Shown: positions 26,164-34,441 of the stretch, piece by piece
Layout of the letters: the number at the start of each line of letters is the position of its first letter
How positions within the stretch are numbered: the stretch's first letter is position 1
DNA from: Fontisubflavum oceani
GTDB taxonomy: Bacteria; Pseudomonadota; Alphaproteobacteria; Rhodobacterales; Rhodobacteraceae
Assembly (NCBI RefSeq): GCF_030407165.1
Contig: NZ_CP129111.1
Location: 1,860,001 to 1,924,000 of the forward strand
Length of the DNA: 64,000 bases
Reading direction: 5' to 3'
Made by a program: the position numbers and the translations under genes
Notes under the pieces: generated by a model
Told to the model about the DNA's origin: nothing
Databases searched by the model: none
What the model saw: the letters and a program-made list of their open reading frames with translations, nothing else

Positions 26164-27942
26164 ATGCACGCCTATCGCAGCCATTCCTGCGCCGAATTGA
26201 ACGCCGCCCATGTGGGTGAGACTGTCCGCCTCTCGGGTTGGGTCCATCGGCGGCGAGATCACGGCGGCGTGGTTTTTATCGACCTGCGCGACCACTACGG
26301 GATCACGCAGGTGCTCTGCGACCCGGACAGCCCGGTGTTCGACGAGGTCGAGAAACTGCGCTCGGAATACTGCGTGCGTATTGACGGCACGGTGAAGGCC
26401 CGTGACGCGAGCCTGATCAACACAAAGCTGCCAACCGGCGAGATCGAGGTGTTCATCCGCGATATGGAAGTGTTGGGCGGCATCGAGGGCGACCTGCCGC
26501 TGCAGGTGTTTGGCGATCAGGAGTACCCAGAGGAAACCCGCCTGCAATACCGCTATCTCGACCTGCGGCGCGAGAAGATGCAGGAGAGTATGAAGCTCCG
26601 CTCTGATGTGGTGGCCTCCATGCGCCGCCGGATGTGGGAGATCAACTTCCGCGAGTTCCAGACACCGATCATCACCGCGTCCAGCCCCGAAGGCGCGCGC
26701 GACTTCCTGGTGCCCTCGCGCCTGCATCCCGGCAAATTCTACGCGCTGCCCCAGGCGCCGCAGCAGTTCAAACAGCTTCTGATGGTTTCGGGCTTCGACA
26801 AGTATTTCCAGATCGCGCCCTGCTTCCGCGACGAAGACCCGCGTGCCGACCGCGCGCCGACCGACTTCTATCAGCTCGACATGGAAATGAGCTTTGTTGA
26901 ACAGCAGGATGTGTTTGACACGATCCAGCCCGTGATTGCGGGCGTTTTCGAAGAGTTCGGCAACGGGGCCAAGGTCGATCAGGAATGGCCGCAGATCTCC
27001 TTCAAGGATGCGGCGCTCTGGTATGGCACTGACAAGCCCGACCTGCGCAACCCGATCAAGATGCAGGTGGTCAGCGACCATTTCCGCGGTTCCGGCTTCG
27101 CGATCTTCGCCAAGCTCTTGGAACAAGAGGGGACCGAGGTCCGCGCGATCCCGGCCCCGACCGGCGGCAGCCGCAAGTTCTGCGACCGGATGAACAGATT
27201 CGCCCAGGAGCAGGGCCTGCCGGGCATGGGCTATATCTTCTGGCGCGACCAGGGCGACGGCATGGAAGCCGCGGGCCCATTGGCCAAAAACATCGGCCCG
27301 GAACGCACCGAAGCCATCCGGCAGCAGCTTGGGCTGGGTGTGGGCGATGCGGCCTTCTTCCTCGCCGGTAAACCGTCGCAATTCGAGGGTGTCGCCGGTC
27401 GGGCGCGGGTGGTGATCGGGGATGAGCTTGGTCTGACCGAACAGAACCGCTTCGCCTTTGCCTGGATCGTCGATTTCCCGCTCTATGAGGCCGATGAGGA
27501 AACCGGCAAGGTCGATTTCTCGCATAACCCGTTCTCGATGCCGCAAGGCGGCGCGGCGGCGCTGGATGGCGACCCGCTGGAGGTGCTGGGGTATCAATAT
27601 GACCTGGCCTGCAACGGCTATGAGCTGGTCTCGGGCGCGATCCGGAACCACAAGCCCGAGATCATGTTCAAGGCGTTTGAACTGGCCGGATATGGTGAAG
27701 ACGAGGTGCGCAACCGCTTTGGCGGCCTGGTCAACGCGTTCCAATATGGCGCGCCGCCGCATGGCGGTTGCGCCGCCGGGATCGACCGGATCGTGATGCT
27801 TCTGGCCGATACCGCGAATATCCGGGAGGTTATCCTCTTCCCGATGAACCAGCGTGCCGAAGACCTGATGATGCAGGCGCCGTCGGACCCGACCAGTGAC
27901 CAGTTGATGGAGCTGGGCCTGCGCGTGCTGCCGCAGGACTAG
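26164..27942 (+). CDS. aspS: Aspartate--tRNA ligase (bacterial type)
   Basis: Class II synthetase of 592 residues that charges tRNA-Asp. The N-terminal OB-fold anticodon-binding domain (LSGWVHRRRDHGGVVFIDLR) is followed by motif 2 (CFRDEDPRADRAPTDFYQLD). The bacterial GAD insertion domain follows (about residues 285-420), then motif 3 (GGCAAGIDRIVMLLADTANI). The start at 26164 (MHAYRSHSCAELN) is chosen over the longer open frame because it matches family N-termini. A strong terminator follows. Opposite the gene a long antisense open frame exists, but it is only a codon-bias artefact. Confidence 0.96.
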   Translation: MHAYRSHSCAELNAAHVGETVRLSGWVHRRRDHGGVVFIDLRDHYGITQVLCDPDSPVFDEVEKLRSEYCVRIDGTVKARDASLINTKLPTGEIEVFIRDMEVLGGIEGDLPLQVFGDQEYPEETRLQYRYLDLRREKMQESMKLRSDVVASMRRRMWEINFREFQTPIITASSPEGARDFLVPSRLHPGKFYALPQAPQQFKQLLMVSGFDKYFQIAPCFRDEDPRADRAPTDFYQLDMEMSFVEQQDVFDTIQPVIAGVFEEFGNGAKVDQEWPQISFKDAALWYGTDKPDLRNPIKMQVVSDHFRGSGFAIFAKLLEQEGTEVRAIPAPTGGSRKFCDRMNRFAQEQGLPGMGYIFWRDQGDGMEAAGPLAKNIGPERTEAIRQQLGLGVGDAAFFLAGKPSQFEGVAGRARVVIGDELGLTEQNRFAFAWIVDFPLYEADEETGKVDFSHNPFSMPQGGAAALDGDPLEVLGYQYDLACNGYELVSGAIRNHKPEIMFKAFELAGYGEDEVRNRFGGLVNAFQYGAPPHGGCAAGIDRIVMLLADTANIREVILFPMNQRAEDLMMQAPSDPTSDQLMELGLRVLPQD

Positions 27943-27962
27943 GCCACCTGACTAGAAAGACA

Positions 27963-27992
27963 AAAGGCGCGCCGATCCTGGCGCGCCTTTTT
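27963..27992. terminator. Bidirectional rho-independent terminator between aspS and bhcD
   Basis: Perfect stem AAAGGCGCGCC/GGCGCGCCTTT with loop GATCCT, followed by TTC on the plus strand and by TTTTG on the minus strand. It closes aspS and, from the other side, the bhc operon. Confidence 0.88.
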
Positions 27993-28012
27993 CTTTGGAA
28001 GGAGCATCGTGC

Positions 28013-29011
28013 CTAGAGCGCCACGCGCGTCGCGGTTCCTGCCTTGGCTGCCAGATCGGCGGCGACGGAGGCAACCGCAAGGTCTTGCAACCCGACGCCT
28101 GTGCCATCGAAGAGCGTGATTTCATCGGCGCTGGACCGCCCCGGATGCGCGCTGTTGATGACATTGCCAATGGGCGTGATGTCCGCTTCGGCGATCAGGC
28201 CTTGCGCGATGGCATGCTGCGCCTCGCCCAGGCTGATGGACTGCGCAACTTCATCGGTAAAGACCGTGGCCGCCGCCAGAAGCGCCGGATCGACCTCTTG
28301 CTTGCCGACCGTATCGGTGCCCATGCAGGCGATATGCGTGCCGGGTTTGATTTGGGACGCCATCATGAGCGGTTCGAAGGCCGAGGTGATGGTGATGATC
28401 ACATCGGCTTCGGCCCCCAACTGATCCCGGTCGACGGCCTCGAACTCCAGACCGATCTGGGTCGCAACTTCGCCCAATTTCGGCAACATCTCAGGATGCG
28501 GGTTCCAGGCCACGACCTTCTCAAAATCACGCTGCTCGGCGGCGGCGCGGAGTTGGAAGGCCGACTGATGACCGGCGCCGACCATGCCCAAGACCTTGGC
28601 GTCTTTTCGCGCAAGATGGGCAATCGAGACTGAGGATGCAGCTGCCGTTCTAAGCGCAGTCAGATAATTGCCACCCACCAGCGCTTTCAGCTTGCCAGTA
28701 TCGGGGTCGAACAGAAACACCGTCGATTGGTGATTGGTTAGGCCTTTATCGGCATTGCCAGGCCAATAACCGCCGGATTTCAGCCCCAAGGCCAGCCCCG
28801 CCCGGTCAAACCCGGACTTGAAGCCGTAAAGCGCATCGGCATGGCCAATCGCCTCGCGGATCACCGGGAAGTTATAGGCGTCGCCCTTGGCCATGGCGCC
28901 AAAGACGGCCTCCACCGCATCGAAGGCATCTTGGCGTCCGATGACCTGCTGACAGATCTCCTCGGATACGATGATCAGCCCATCGGTTTGGGCCTGGGTC
29001 ATGTCGTTCAT
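28013..29011 (-). CDS. bhcD: Iminosuccinate reductase (ornithine cyclodeaminase/mu-crystallin family)
   Basis: Last enzyme of the beta-hydroxyaspartate cycle: it reduces iminosuccinate with NAD(P)H to L-aspartate, which is then the amino donor for BhcA. The 332-residue protein has the ornithine-cyclodeaminase/mu-crystallin fold. The substrate lobe includes YGFKSGFDRAGLALGLKSGG, and the dinucleotide-binding segment is KVLGMVGAGHQSAFQL (about residues 139-154). AGGAG precedes the ATG. Family membership alone would allow ornithine cyclodeaminase or alanine dehydrogenase. The identity rests on its place as fourth gene after a BhcA-like aminotransferase, BhcB-like dehydratase and BhcC-like aldolase, the order described for Paracoccus denitrificans. 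Confidence 0.88.
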   Translation of the reverse strand: MNDMTQAQTDGLIIVSEEICQQVIGRQDAFDAVEAVFGAMAKGDAYNFPVIREAIGHADALYGFKSGFDRAGLALGLKSGGYWPGNADKGLTNHQSTVFLFDPDTGKLKALVGGNYLTALRTAAASSVSIAHLARKDAKVLGMVGAGHQSAFQLRAAAEQRDFEKVVAWNPHPEMLPKLGEVATQIGLEFEAVDRDQLGAEADVIITITSAFEPLMMASQIKPGTHIACMGTDTVGKQEVDPALLAAATVFTDEVAQSISLGEAQHAIAQGLIAEADITPIGNVINSAHPGRSSADEITLFDGTGVGLQDLAVASVAADLAAKAGTATRVAL

Positions 29012-29112
29012 TGTCTTGCTCCTGTCACAGGCAGTGTGTGCGGCTGGCGCGGATCATGAACGCGCCAGCCGACAGAGGGGCGGGGAGAGAGCGTCGCCCC
29101 TCGAGGGTCGTC

Positions 29113-30275
29113 TCAATAGGCTTTGCCGCGCGCCGAGACCGGCCAGAGCGTTTCCACTTTGCCGCCACGCACGCCGACATACCAATCATGGACGTTGCAG
29201 GTCGGGTCACAATGGCCGGGCACGAGGCGTAGTTTTTCATTGATGCCGAGGACGCCTTGCGGATCGGCAACAACGCCGTGTTCATCGGAACATTTCACGT
29301 ATTCGACATCGGTGCGCCCAAAAACGAAGGGGAGCCCGCTATCCACCGATTGCGCCTTGAGACCGGCATCGACGATGGCTTTGTCGGCTTTGGCATGGCT
29401 CATCACCGAGGTCAGCAGGAACAGAGCGTTCTCCCACTCACCTTGGTCAATGCGCTTGCCCTCTTGGTCTAAGATACGCCCGTAATCGGCATCCATGAAC
29501 GCATAGCTGCCACATTGCAGCTCATTGTAAACGCCCGAATTGCTTTCGAAATAGTAAGATCCGGTGCCGCCGCCGCCAACGATATCGCATTCGATGCCAT
29601 CGGCTTTCAGCGTATCGACCGCGTCTTTCACCATCGCCACCGCGATATCGATCTTGGCTTTGCGGTCGTCATAGCTGTCCATGTGCTGCATGGCGCCCTG
29701 ATAGGCTTGGATGCCCGCGAATTTCAGGCCGTCGGCTGCGTCGATCGCCTTGGCGATCTCGACCACCTCGGGCGTTGTCGTCACACCGCAGCGGCCCGCG
29801 CCGCAGTCGATCTCGACCAGGCATTCGATCTCGGTCCCGTGCTTGACGGCCGCCGCCGACAAATCCGCAACATTGGCCAGATCGTCAACGCAGCAGATCG
29901 TGCGGGCGCCGAGTTTGGGCAGCCGGGCCAGACGGTCGATCTTGGCAGGGTCGCGCACTTGGTTGGAGACCAGAACATCCTTGATGCCGCCCCGGGCGAA
30001 AACCTCCGCCTCAGACACTTTCTGACAGCAGACGCCGCAGGCCCGCCCAGGTCGACTTGCAACTGCGCCACATCGACGGATTTGTGCATTTTGCCATGCA
30101 CCCGGTGCCGCATTCCATGCGCCTTGGCGTAATCGCCCATCTTTTTGATGTTGCGCTCCAGCGCATCCAGATCGAGCAAAAGGCTTGGCGTTTGAATATC
30201 CGCTTCGTCCATGCCGATTGCGGCAGGGATGTCGTAGCCGACTTCAAGCTCTTCGATTTTCACATTGGTATTCAT
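29113..30275 (-). CDS. bhcC: Beta-hydroxyaspartate aldolase (frameshift in the assembly)
   Basis: Condenses glycine and glyoxylate to (2R,3S)-beta-hydroxyaspartate; PLP-dependent, fold type III (alanine racemase/D-threonine aldolase-like). The N-terminal part has TPSLLLDLDALERNIKKMGD and HGKMHKSVDVA with the PLP-lysine region (about residues 60-70). The rest includes ECLVEIDCGAGRCGVTT, and the metal-binding C-terminal motif PGHCDPTCNVHDWYVGVRGG. The frame breaks at 30042-30044: one G added to a GGG run joins QVDLGGACGV to CCQKVSEAEVFARGGIKDVL. The span is 3n+2 nt, 387 residues after correction. The start at 30275 follows GAGGAGG. It lies between bhcB and bhcD in the cycle operon. Confidence 0.9.
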
Positions 30276-30288
30276 GATCTTACCCTCC

Positions 30289-31248
30289 TCAGCCCAACAT
30301 CCAGGGCAACTTGTCCATATCCACATTCCCGCCGGTGATGATCACACCGACACGCTTACCCCGGAACACCTCCGGGTTCTTCAGGATCGTCGCGAGCGGC
30401 ACTGCGCAGCTCGGCTCCATGACGATCTTCATCCGCTGCCAAGTCAGCTTCATCGCGTCGATGATCTCTTGCTCGGAAGCTGTCAGAATGTCCGTCACGT
30501 GATTGCTGACAAAGTGCCAGGTGTTCTCTTTCAGCGGCACTTTCAGCCCATCGGCAATCGTGACCGGGGCGTCATCGGCGATGATGTGCCCGGCTTTGAA
30601 GCTCCGATAGGCATCGTCAGCTTGCTCTGGCTCGGCTGCGTAAATCTCGATCGTCGGCGCGATATTCGACAGGGTCAGGCAGCAGCCTGAAATCATCCCG
30701 CCACCGCCAATCGGCGCGATGACCGCATCCAGATCGGTGACCTGCTCAACCAGTTCCCGCGAGCAGGTGCCTTGCCCGGCAATGACCCGCGGATCATTGT
30801 AAGGGTGTACGAAATCGGCGCCGGTTTCGGCGTGGACCTTGGCGAACACCTCTTCGCGGCTGCTGGTCGAGGGTTCGCATTCGGTGATGATGCCGCCATA
30901 GCCGCGCACGGCGGCCTTTTTCGCCTCGGGGGCGGTGCGTGGCATCACCACATGGCAGGGGATCCCCCGGCGGCCGGCGGCATAGCTGAGCGACAGCGCA
31001 TGATTGCCGGAGCTATGCGTGGCGACGCCTTTCGCGGCTTGGGCCTCATCCAACCCAAACACGGCATTTGACGCGCCGCGTACCTTGAACGCTCCGGCTT
31101 TTTGGAAGTTCTCGCATTTGAAGAACAGTTCGGCACCAGTGAGTTCGTTGAAATAGCTTGAGGTGAGGACGGGCGTGCGATGGATATACGGCGCGATGCG
31201 TTTATGCGCGGCAACCACATCTTCGAAACGGGGCAGTTGATCAGTCAT
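30289..31248 (-). CDS. bhcB: Beta-hydroxyaspartate dehydratase (threonine/serine dehydratase family)
   Basis: Removes water from beta-hydroxyaspartate to give iminosuccinate. A 319-residue PLP enzyme of fold type II: the cofactor lysine is Lys55 in AGAFKVRGAS, THSSGNHALSLSYAAG is the substrate loop, and APIGGGGMISG is the phosphate-binding glycine loop. By sequence alone it could be called threonine dehydratase or serine racemase. The operon with bhcA, bhcC and bhcD points to the beta-hydroxyaspartate cycle. GAGGAG lies upstream of the ATG; 21 bp separate it from bhcA and 13 bp from bhcC. Confidence 0.9.
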   Translation of the reverse strand: MTDQLPRFEDVVAAHKRIAPYIHRTPVLTSSYFNELTGAELFFKCENFQKAGAFKVRGASNAVFGLDEAQAAKGVATHSSGNHALSLSYAAGRRGIPCHVVMPRTAPEAKKAAVRGYGGIITECEPSTSSREEVFAKVHAETGADFVHPYNDPRVIAGQGTCSRELVEQVTDLDAVIAPIGGGGMISGCCLTLSNIAPTIEIYAAEPEQADDAYRSFKAGHIIADDAPVTIADGLKVPLKENTWHFVSNHVTDILTASEQEIIDAMKLTWQRMKIVMEPSCAVPLATILKNPEVFRGKRVGVIITGGNVDMDKLPWMLG

Positions 31249-31269
31249 CTCTACGGTCTCCTCGTCCTG

Positions 31270-32460
31270 TCATGCGGCGGATTTCAGCGCGGTGTCCCAC
31301 GATTGCCGGAAATACTCCTGTGCCGCCGACACCCCGTCGCCCAACTCGATGGGATAGTTGAGATCAGCCATCGCCATCTCGATCGTGGCTAGGCCGGACA
31401 AGACCATCACATCGGTCAGGGCGCCCAGATGCCCGATACGGAAGGCTTTGCCATTCATCTGCCCAAGGCCGACGCCGAAGCTGACCCCATAGGCGTTGAA
31501 CGCATGGTCGGTCAGGACGTTGCTGTCGAACCCGTCAGGCACATAGATCGCACTGACCGTGTCGGAATGGAGCTCGGGCGATTGCGCGACCAGGTCCAAT
31601 CCCCAGGCGCGGGTGGCTTGGCGCACGCCTTCGGCAAGGCGGTGGTGGCGGGCATAAACATTGTCCAGGCCCTCTTCGAACAGCATCGACAGGCTTTCGC
31701 GCATGCCATGGATCAGTTGCAGCGGAGGCGTATAGGGAAATCCCCCGGTGCTGTTGGCCTGCAACATGTCGCGGAAATCAAAGAAGGTCCGCGGCAGCGT
31801 TGCGTCATCCATCGCCGCAAGGGCTTTCTGGCTGACCGCCAAGATCGCCATACCGGTGGCCAGCATGAAGCCCTTTTGACTGCCAGCGACGGCGATATCG
31901 ACCCCCCAGGCGTCCATCTCAAACGGCATTGAGGCGAGCGAGCTGACACAATCGACCAAGAGCAGCGCGGGGTGAGAGGCGCTGTCCATTGCGGCGCGGA
32001 CGGCGGCGATGTCGGATTTCACGCCTGTGGCCGTCTCGTTGTGGGTGACAAGCACGGCTTTGATCGCATGAATGCTATCGGCTTTGAGGGCCTCCTCGAA
32101 CTTGTCGGCAGGAGCGCCTGATCCCCAGTCACATTCAATGATCCGCACATCCAACCCATGGCGTTGGCACATGTCGATCCAGCGATGGCTAAACATGCCA
32201 TACCGCGCGATCAGGACCGTGTCGCCGGGGCTGAGCGTGTTGGTGATCGCGGCCTCCCAGCCACCTGTGCCCGATGCGGGGAAAGTGATCACGCGGCCCT
32301 CGGTGGTGCCGAAGACGGTTTTGCAGCCATCCAAGACCGGCATCAACGTCTCGACAAAATCTGGCGCGCGATGATCACGAGTCTGCACCTGCATCGCGTG
32401 GCGCAAACGGTCCGGCATGTTGGTCGGGCCGGGGATGAACAGTGGGTTTTGATCGGACAT
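31270..32460 (-). CDS. bhcA: L-aspartate--glyoxylate aminotransferase
   Basis: Transfers the amino group of aspartate to glyoxylate, giving oxaloacetate and glycine. The 396-residue class V PLP aminotransferase begins MSDQNPLFIPGPTNMPDRLR. It contains ASGTGGWEAAITNTLSPGD (cofactor phosphate region) and the Schiff-base Lys196 in AGSQKGFML. It resembles serine-glyoxylate and alanine-glyoxylate aminotransferases, which are the alternative calls if seen alone. Its start at 32460 is supported by GGAGGAG upstream; the open frame continues into the AT-rich promoter region but has no family resemblance there. First gene of the bhcABCD operon, divergent from bhcR. Confidence 0.92.
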   Translation of the reverse strand: MSDQNPLFIPGPTNMPDRLRHAMQVQTRDHRAPDFVETLMPVLDGCKTVFGTTEGRVITFPASGTGGWEAAITNTLSPGDTVLIARYGMFSHRWIDMCQRHGLDVRIIECDWGSGAPADKFEEALKADSIHAIKAVLVTHNETATGVKSDIAAVRAAMDSASHPALLLVDCVSSLASMPFEMDAWGVDIAVAGSQKGFMLATGMAILAVSQKALAAMDDATLPRTFFDFRDMLQANSTGGFPYTPPLQLIHGMRESLSMLFEEGLDNVYARHHRLAEGVRQATRAWGLDLVAQSPELHSDTVSAIYVPDGFDSNVLTDHAFNAYGVSFGVGLGQMNGKAFRIGHLGALTDVMVLSGLATIEMAMADLNYPIELGDGVSAAQEYFRQSWDTALKSAA

Positions 32461-32677
32461 GGTGCGGGTCTCCTCCGTCGTCGTGAGGAGATTTGTAGCA
32501 GGTTGATGTGCATTTGCAATTTTTTCGAAAGTGTTTTTCATTTTTGTTTTTGGCAAGTTTTTTATTTTAATATCAGCATGATATATTTTTTCATATACAT
32601 TGATATACAAATGTTGAAAAATATTTTCACCATACTATTCTCCTGATGCAACAGGTCATAATTGGGAAAGTCGTGAC
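32461..32677. promoter_or_regulatory. Divergent bhcA/bhcR control region, AT-rich, with two 15-bp inverted repeats
   Basis: This 217-bp gap is strongly AT-rich from about 32505 to 32645, unlike the rest of the window. It contains two inverted repeats with the same 6-3-6 geometry: ATATCA-GCA-TGATAT at 32570-32584 and TGAAAA-ATA-TTTTCA at 32615-32629, with centres 45 bp apart. The second resembles the 15-bp palindrome bound by E. coli IclR, as I recall it (TGGAAATNATTTCCA). bhcR encodes an IclR-family regulator, so these are good operator candidates. A smaller palindrome, TTTCGAAA, lies at 32523-32530. I do not assign -35 and -10 boxes. Confidence 0.7.
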
Positions 32678-33499
32678 ATGGTCGAGATTCAACGCAAGCC
32701 GCGCGGGCGGCCCAAATCGCCCTTCGCAGACAGCAGTGGCGGCACCATCCAGGCCCTGGATCGGGCGCTGGCGATCCTAAGTGCGCTGGCGCAACAAGAT
32801 CATGCATCACTCACCGATCTGTCGGAGGATCTGGCAATTCCCACGGCGACGACGCACAGGATTCTCGCGACCTTGCAGCAGAATGGTTATGCCGAGTTGG
32901 ACGAAGCCACGCAGACCTGGGCCGTTGGCGTCGAGGCCTATCGCACCGGGTCGGCTTATCTCAACCGGACCAATCTGGCGGATGTCAGCCGCCCGGCGAT
33001 GCGTGCCTTGATGCAGGACACGGGCGAGACGGCGAACCTGGCGGTGCCCGATGGTGCGGCGGTTGTTTTTGTCGGGCAGATCGAGACGCAGAATCCGATC
33101 CGTGCGTTTTTTGCCGCGGGTACACGCACACCGATGCATGCCTCCGGCACCGGCAAAGCGATTTTGGCGCATCTGCCAACCACGCGGCAGGCCCGTCTCT
33201 TATCGCAGATCGATTTGACGTTGTTCACCGACCAGACCCTCGCCACGCTTGCCGAATTGCAGGCCGATTTGGTGTCGACCCAAGCCCGCGGCTGGTCATT
33301 CGATCGGGAAGAACGCCATCTCGGCATGTCGTGTATTGGGGCGCCGATATATGACGCGAGAGGGGAAGTGGTGGCGGGCGTGTCGATCTCTGGGCCAAGC
33401 ACGCGTTTTTCCGATCGACGGGTCGATGCCTTTGGCGCACGGGTGGCACAAGCCGCTGCCGAGATCACCGATGGTATCGGAGGGCGTCTGCCCGGGTAG
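32678..33499 (+). CDS. bhcR: IclR-family transcriptional regulator of the beta-hydroxyaspartate cycle
   Basis: This 273-residue regulator has an N-terminal winged helix-turn-helix (IQALDRALAILSALAQQDHA, then SLTDLSEDLAIPTATTHRIL, about residues 25-75). The C-terminal IclR effector domain includes ASGTGKAILAHLP and CIGAPIYDARGEVVAGVSIS. A basic AT-hook-like segment (RKPRGRPKSP) lies at residues 6-15. In P. denitrificans the homologue is divergent from bhcABCD and responds to glyoxylate; the same arrangement here supports the call. The likely binding sites are the inverted repeats in the shared promoter region. GGGAAAG lies before the ATG. Confidence 0.9.
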   Translation: MVEIQRKPRGRPKSPFADSSGGTIQALDRALAILSALAQQDHASLTDLSEDLAIPTATTHRILATLQQNGYAELDEATQTWAVGVEAYRTGSAYLNRTNLADVSRPAMRALMQDTGETANLAVPDGAAVVFVGQIETQNPIRAFFAAGTRTPMHASGTGKAILAHLPTTRQARLLSQIDLTLFTDQTLATLAELQADLVSTQARGWSFDREERHLGMSCIGAPIYDARGEVVAGVSISGPSTRFSDRRVDAFGARVAQAAAEITDGIGGRLPG

Positions 33500-33692
33500 C
33501 GGAGGATTTGGCCGTCTTTGCGCGGCTTGCGATGCTGAACGATGGTGCCGAGCGAACGGATGGCGCGGCGATGACGGCGGTGGTTGCGCCCAGCGGCTGT
33601 TTGGTTGACGCGCGTCGTGATCGGTAACGGCTTGTCAACGCGGGCTATTTCGCCTTTCGTGTTGATATACGATCAGCAGGGCAGGATGGGCG

Positions 33693-34415
33693 ATGTCGAA
33701 TTCCGAGATATTGGGGCAAGAGGTGCGCGGGTTCCGTCCCCCACCCGTGCCAGAGGGGGCGGAGTTGTCCGGGCGGTATGCGCGCCTGATGCGGCTTCGC
33801 GCGGATGCCCATGCCGCCAATCTGCACCGCGCAAACTCAGTCAGCGATGCGATTTGGGACTATTTGCCTTATGGCCCGTTTTCCTCGGCGGCCGCCTATC
33901 ACAGATGGGTGCGCGAGGTCGAAGCGGGACCCGACGCGCTGTTTTATGCAATTGAAAACCGCGAAACTGGGCAACTCGGCGGCGTCGCAAGTTATCTTCG
34001 GATCACGCCGGAGATGGGCACTATCGAGGTTGGTCATATCAATTTCTCGCCAGCGCTTCAGCGCACCCGCGCCGCGACCGAGGCGATGTATCTGATGATG
34101 AAATGGGCCTTCGAGGCCGGGTATCGGCGCTATGAGTGGAAATGCAACGCGCTGAACCTTGGGTCTCGCCGCGCGGCGGAGCGTCTGGGATTCTCTTTTG
34201 AGGGGGTTTTTCGCCAAGCCGCCGTGATCAAGGGTCACAATCGCGACACGGCTTGGTTCGCGGCGATTGATGCAGAATGGCCAGCGTTAAAGGAGGCATT
34301 CAACGCCTGGCTTGCGCCAAGTAACTTCGATGCAGAGGGTCAGCAGCGGGAGCGGCTGGCCGATTTGACCCGCCTTGTGCGGGTCAGTTCCGACCCTGCA
34401 CTTGCGAAGACCTAA
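33693..34415 (+). CDS. GNAT family N-acetyltransferase (RimJ/RimL-like)
   Basis: A 240-residue acyl-CoA-dependent acetyltransferase. The central GNAT fold is recognisable in GQLGGVASYLRITPEMGTIE and VGHINFSPALQRTRAATEAM, the acetyl-CoA pyrophosphate loop region being QRTRAATEA. It is followed by KCNALNLGSRRAAERLGFSF and EGVFRQAAVIKGHNRDTAWF, typical of the RimJ/RimL branch. This group modifies alpha-amino groups or small molecules such as amines and antibiotics; the target is unknown. It stands alone, 193 bp after bhcR. That gap holds no convincing gene. Confidence 0.82.
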   Translation: MSNSEILGQEVRGFRPPPVPEGAELSGRYARLMRLRADAHAANLHRANSVSDAIWDYLPYGPFSSAAAYHRWVREVEAGPDALFYAIENRETGQLGGVASYLRITPEMGTIEVGHINFSPALQRTRAATEAMYLMMKWAFEAGYRRYEWKCNALNLGSRRAAERLGFSFEGVFRQAAVIKGHNRDTAWFAAIDAEWPALKEAFNAWLAPSNFDAEGQQRERLADLTRLVRVSSDPALAKT

Positions 34416-34441
34416 CCTGAACCCGGCATCGTTGGTCGCAG

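Noticed and set aside
25873..27762. 629-codon open frame antisense to aspS
   Set aside because: It mirrors the codon bias of aspS; the product shows no domain, and aspS is complete with all motifs.
32461..32610. N-terminal extension of the aminotransferase into the AT-rich region
   Set aside because: The extension has no family resemblance and lies in the control region; ATG 32460 has a strong Shine-Dalgarno sequence.
33500..33692. Possible small gene or gene remnant after bhcR
   Set aside because: A short frame (EDLAVFARLAMLNDG and on) is open but has no start context and no recognisable family.
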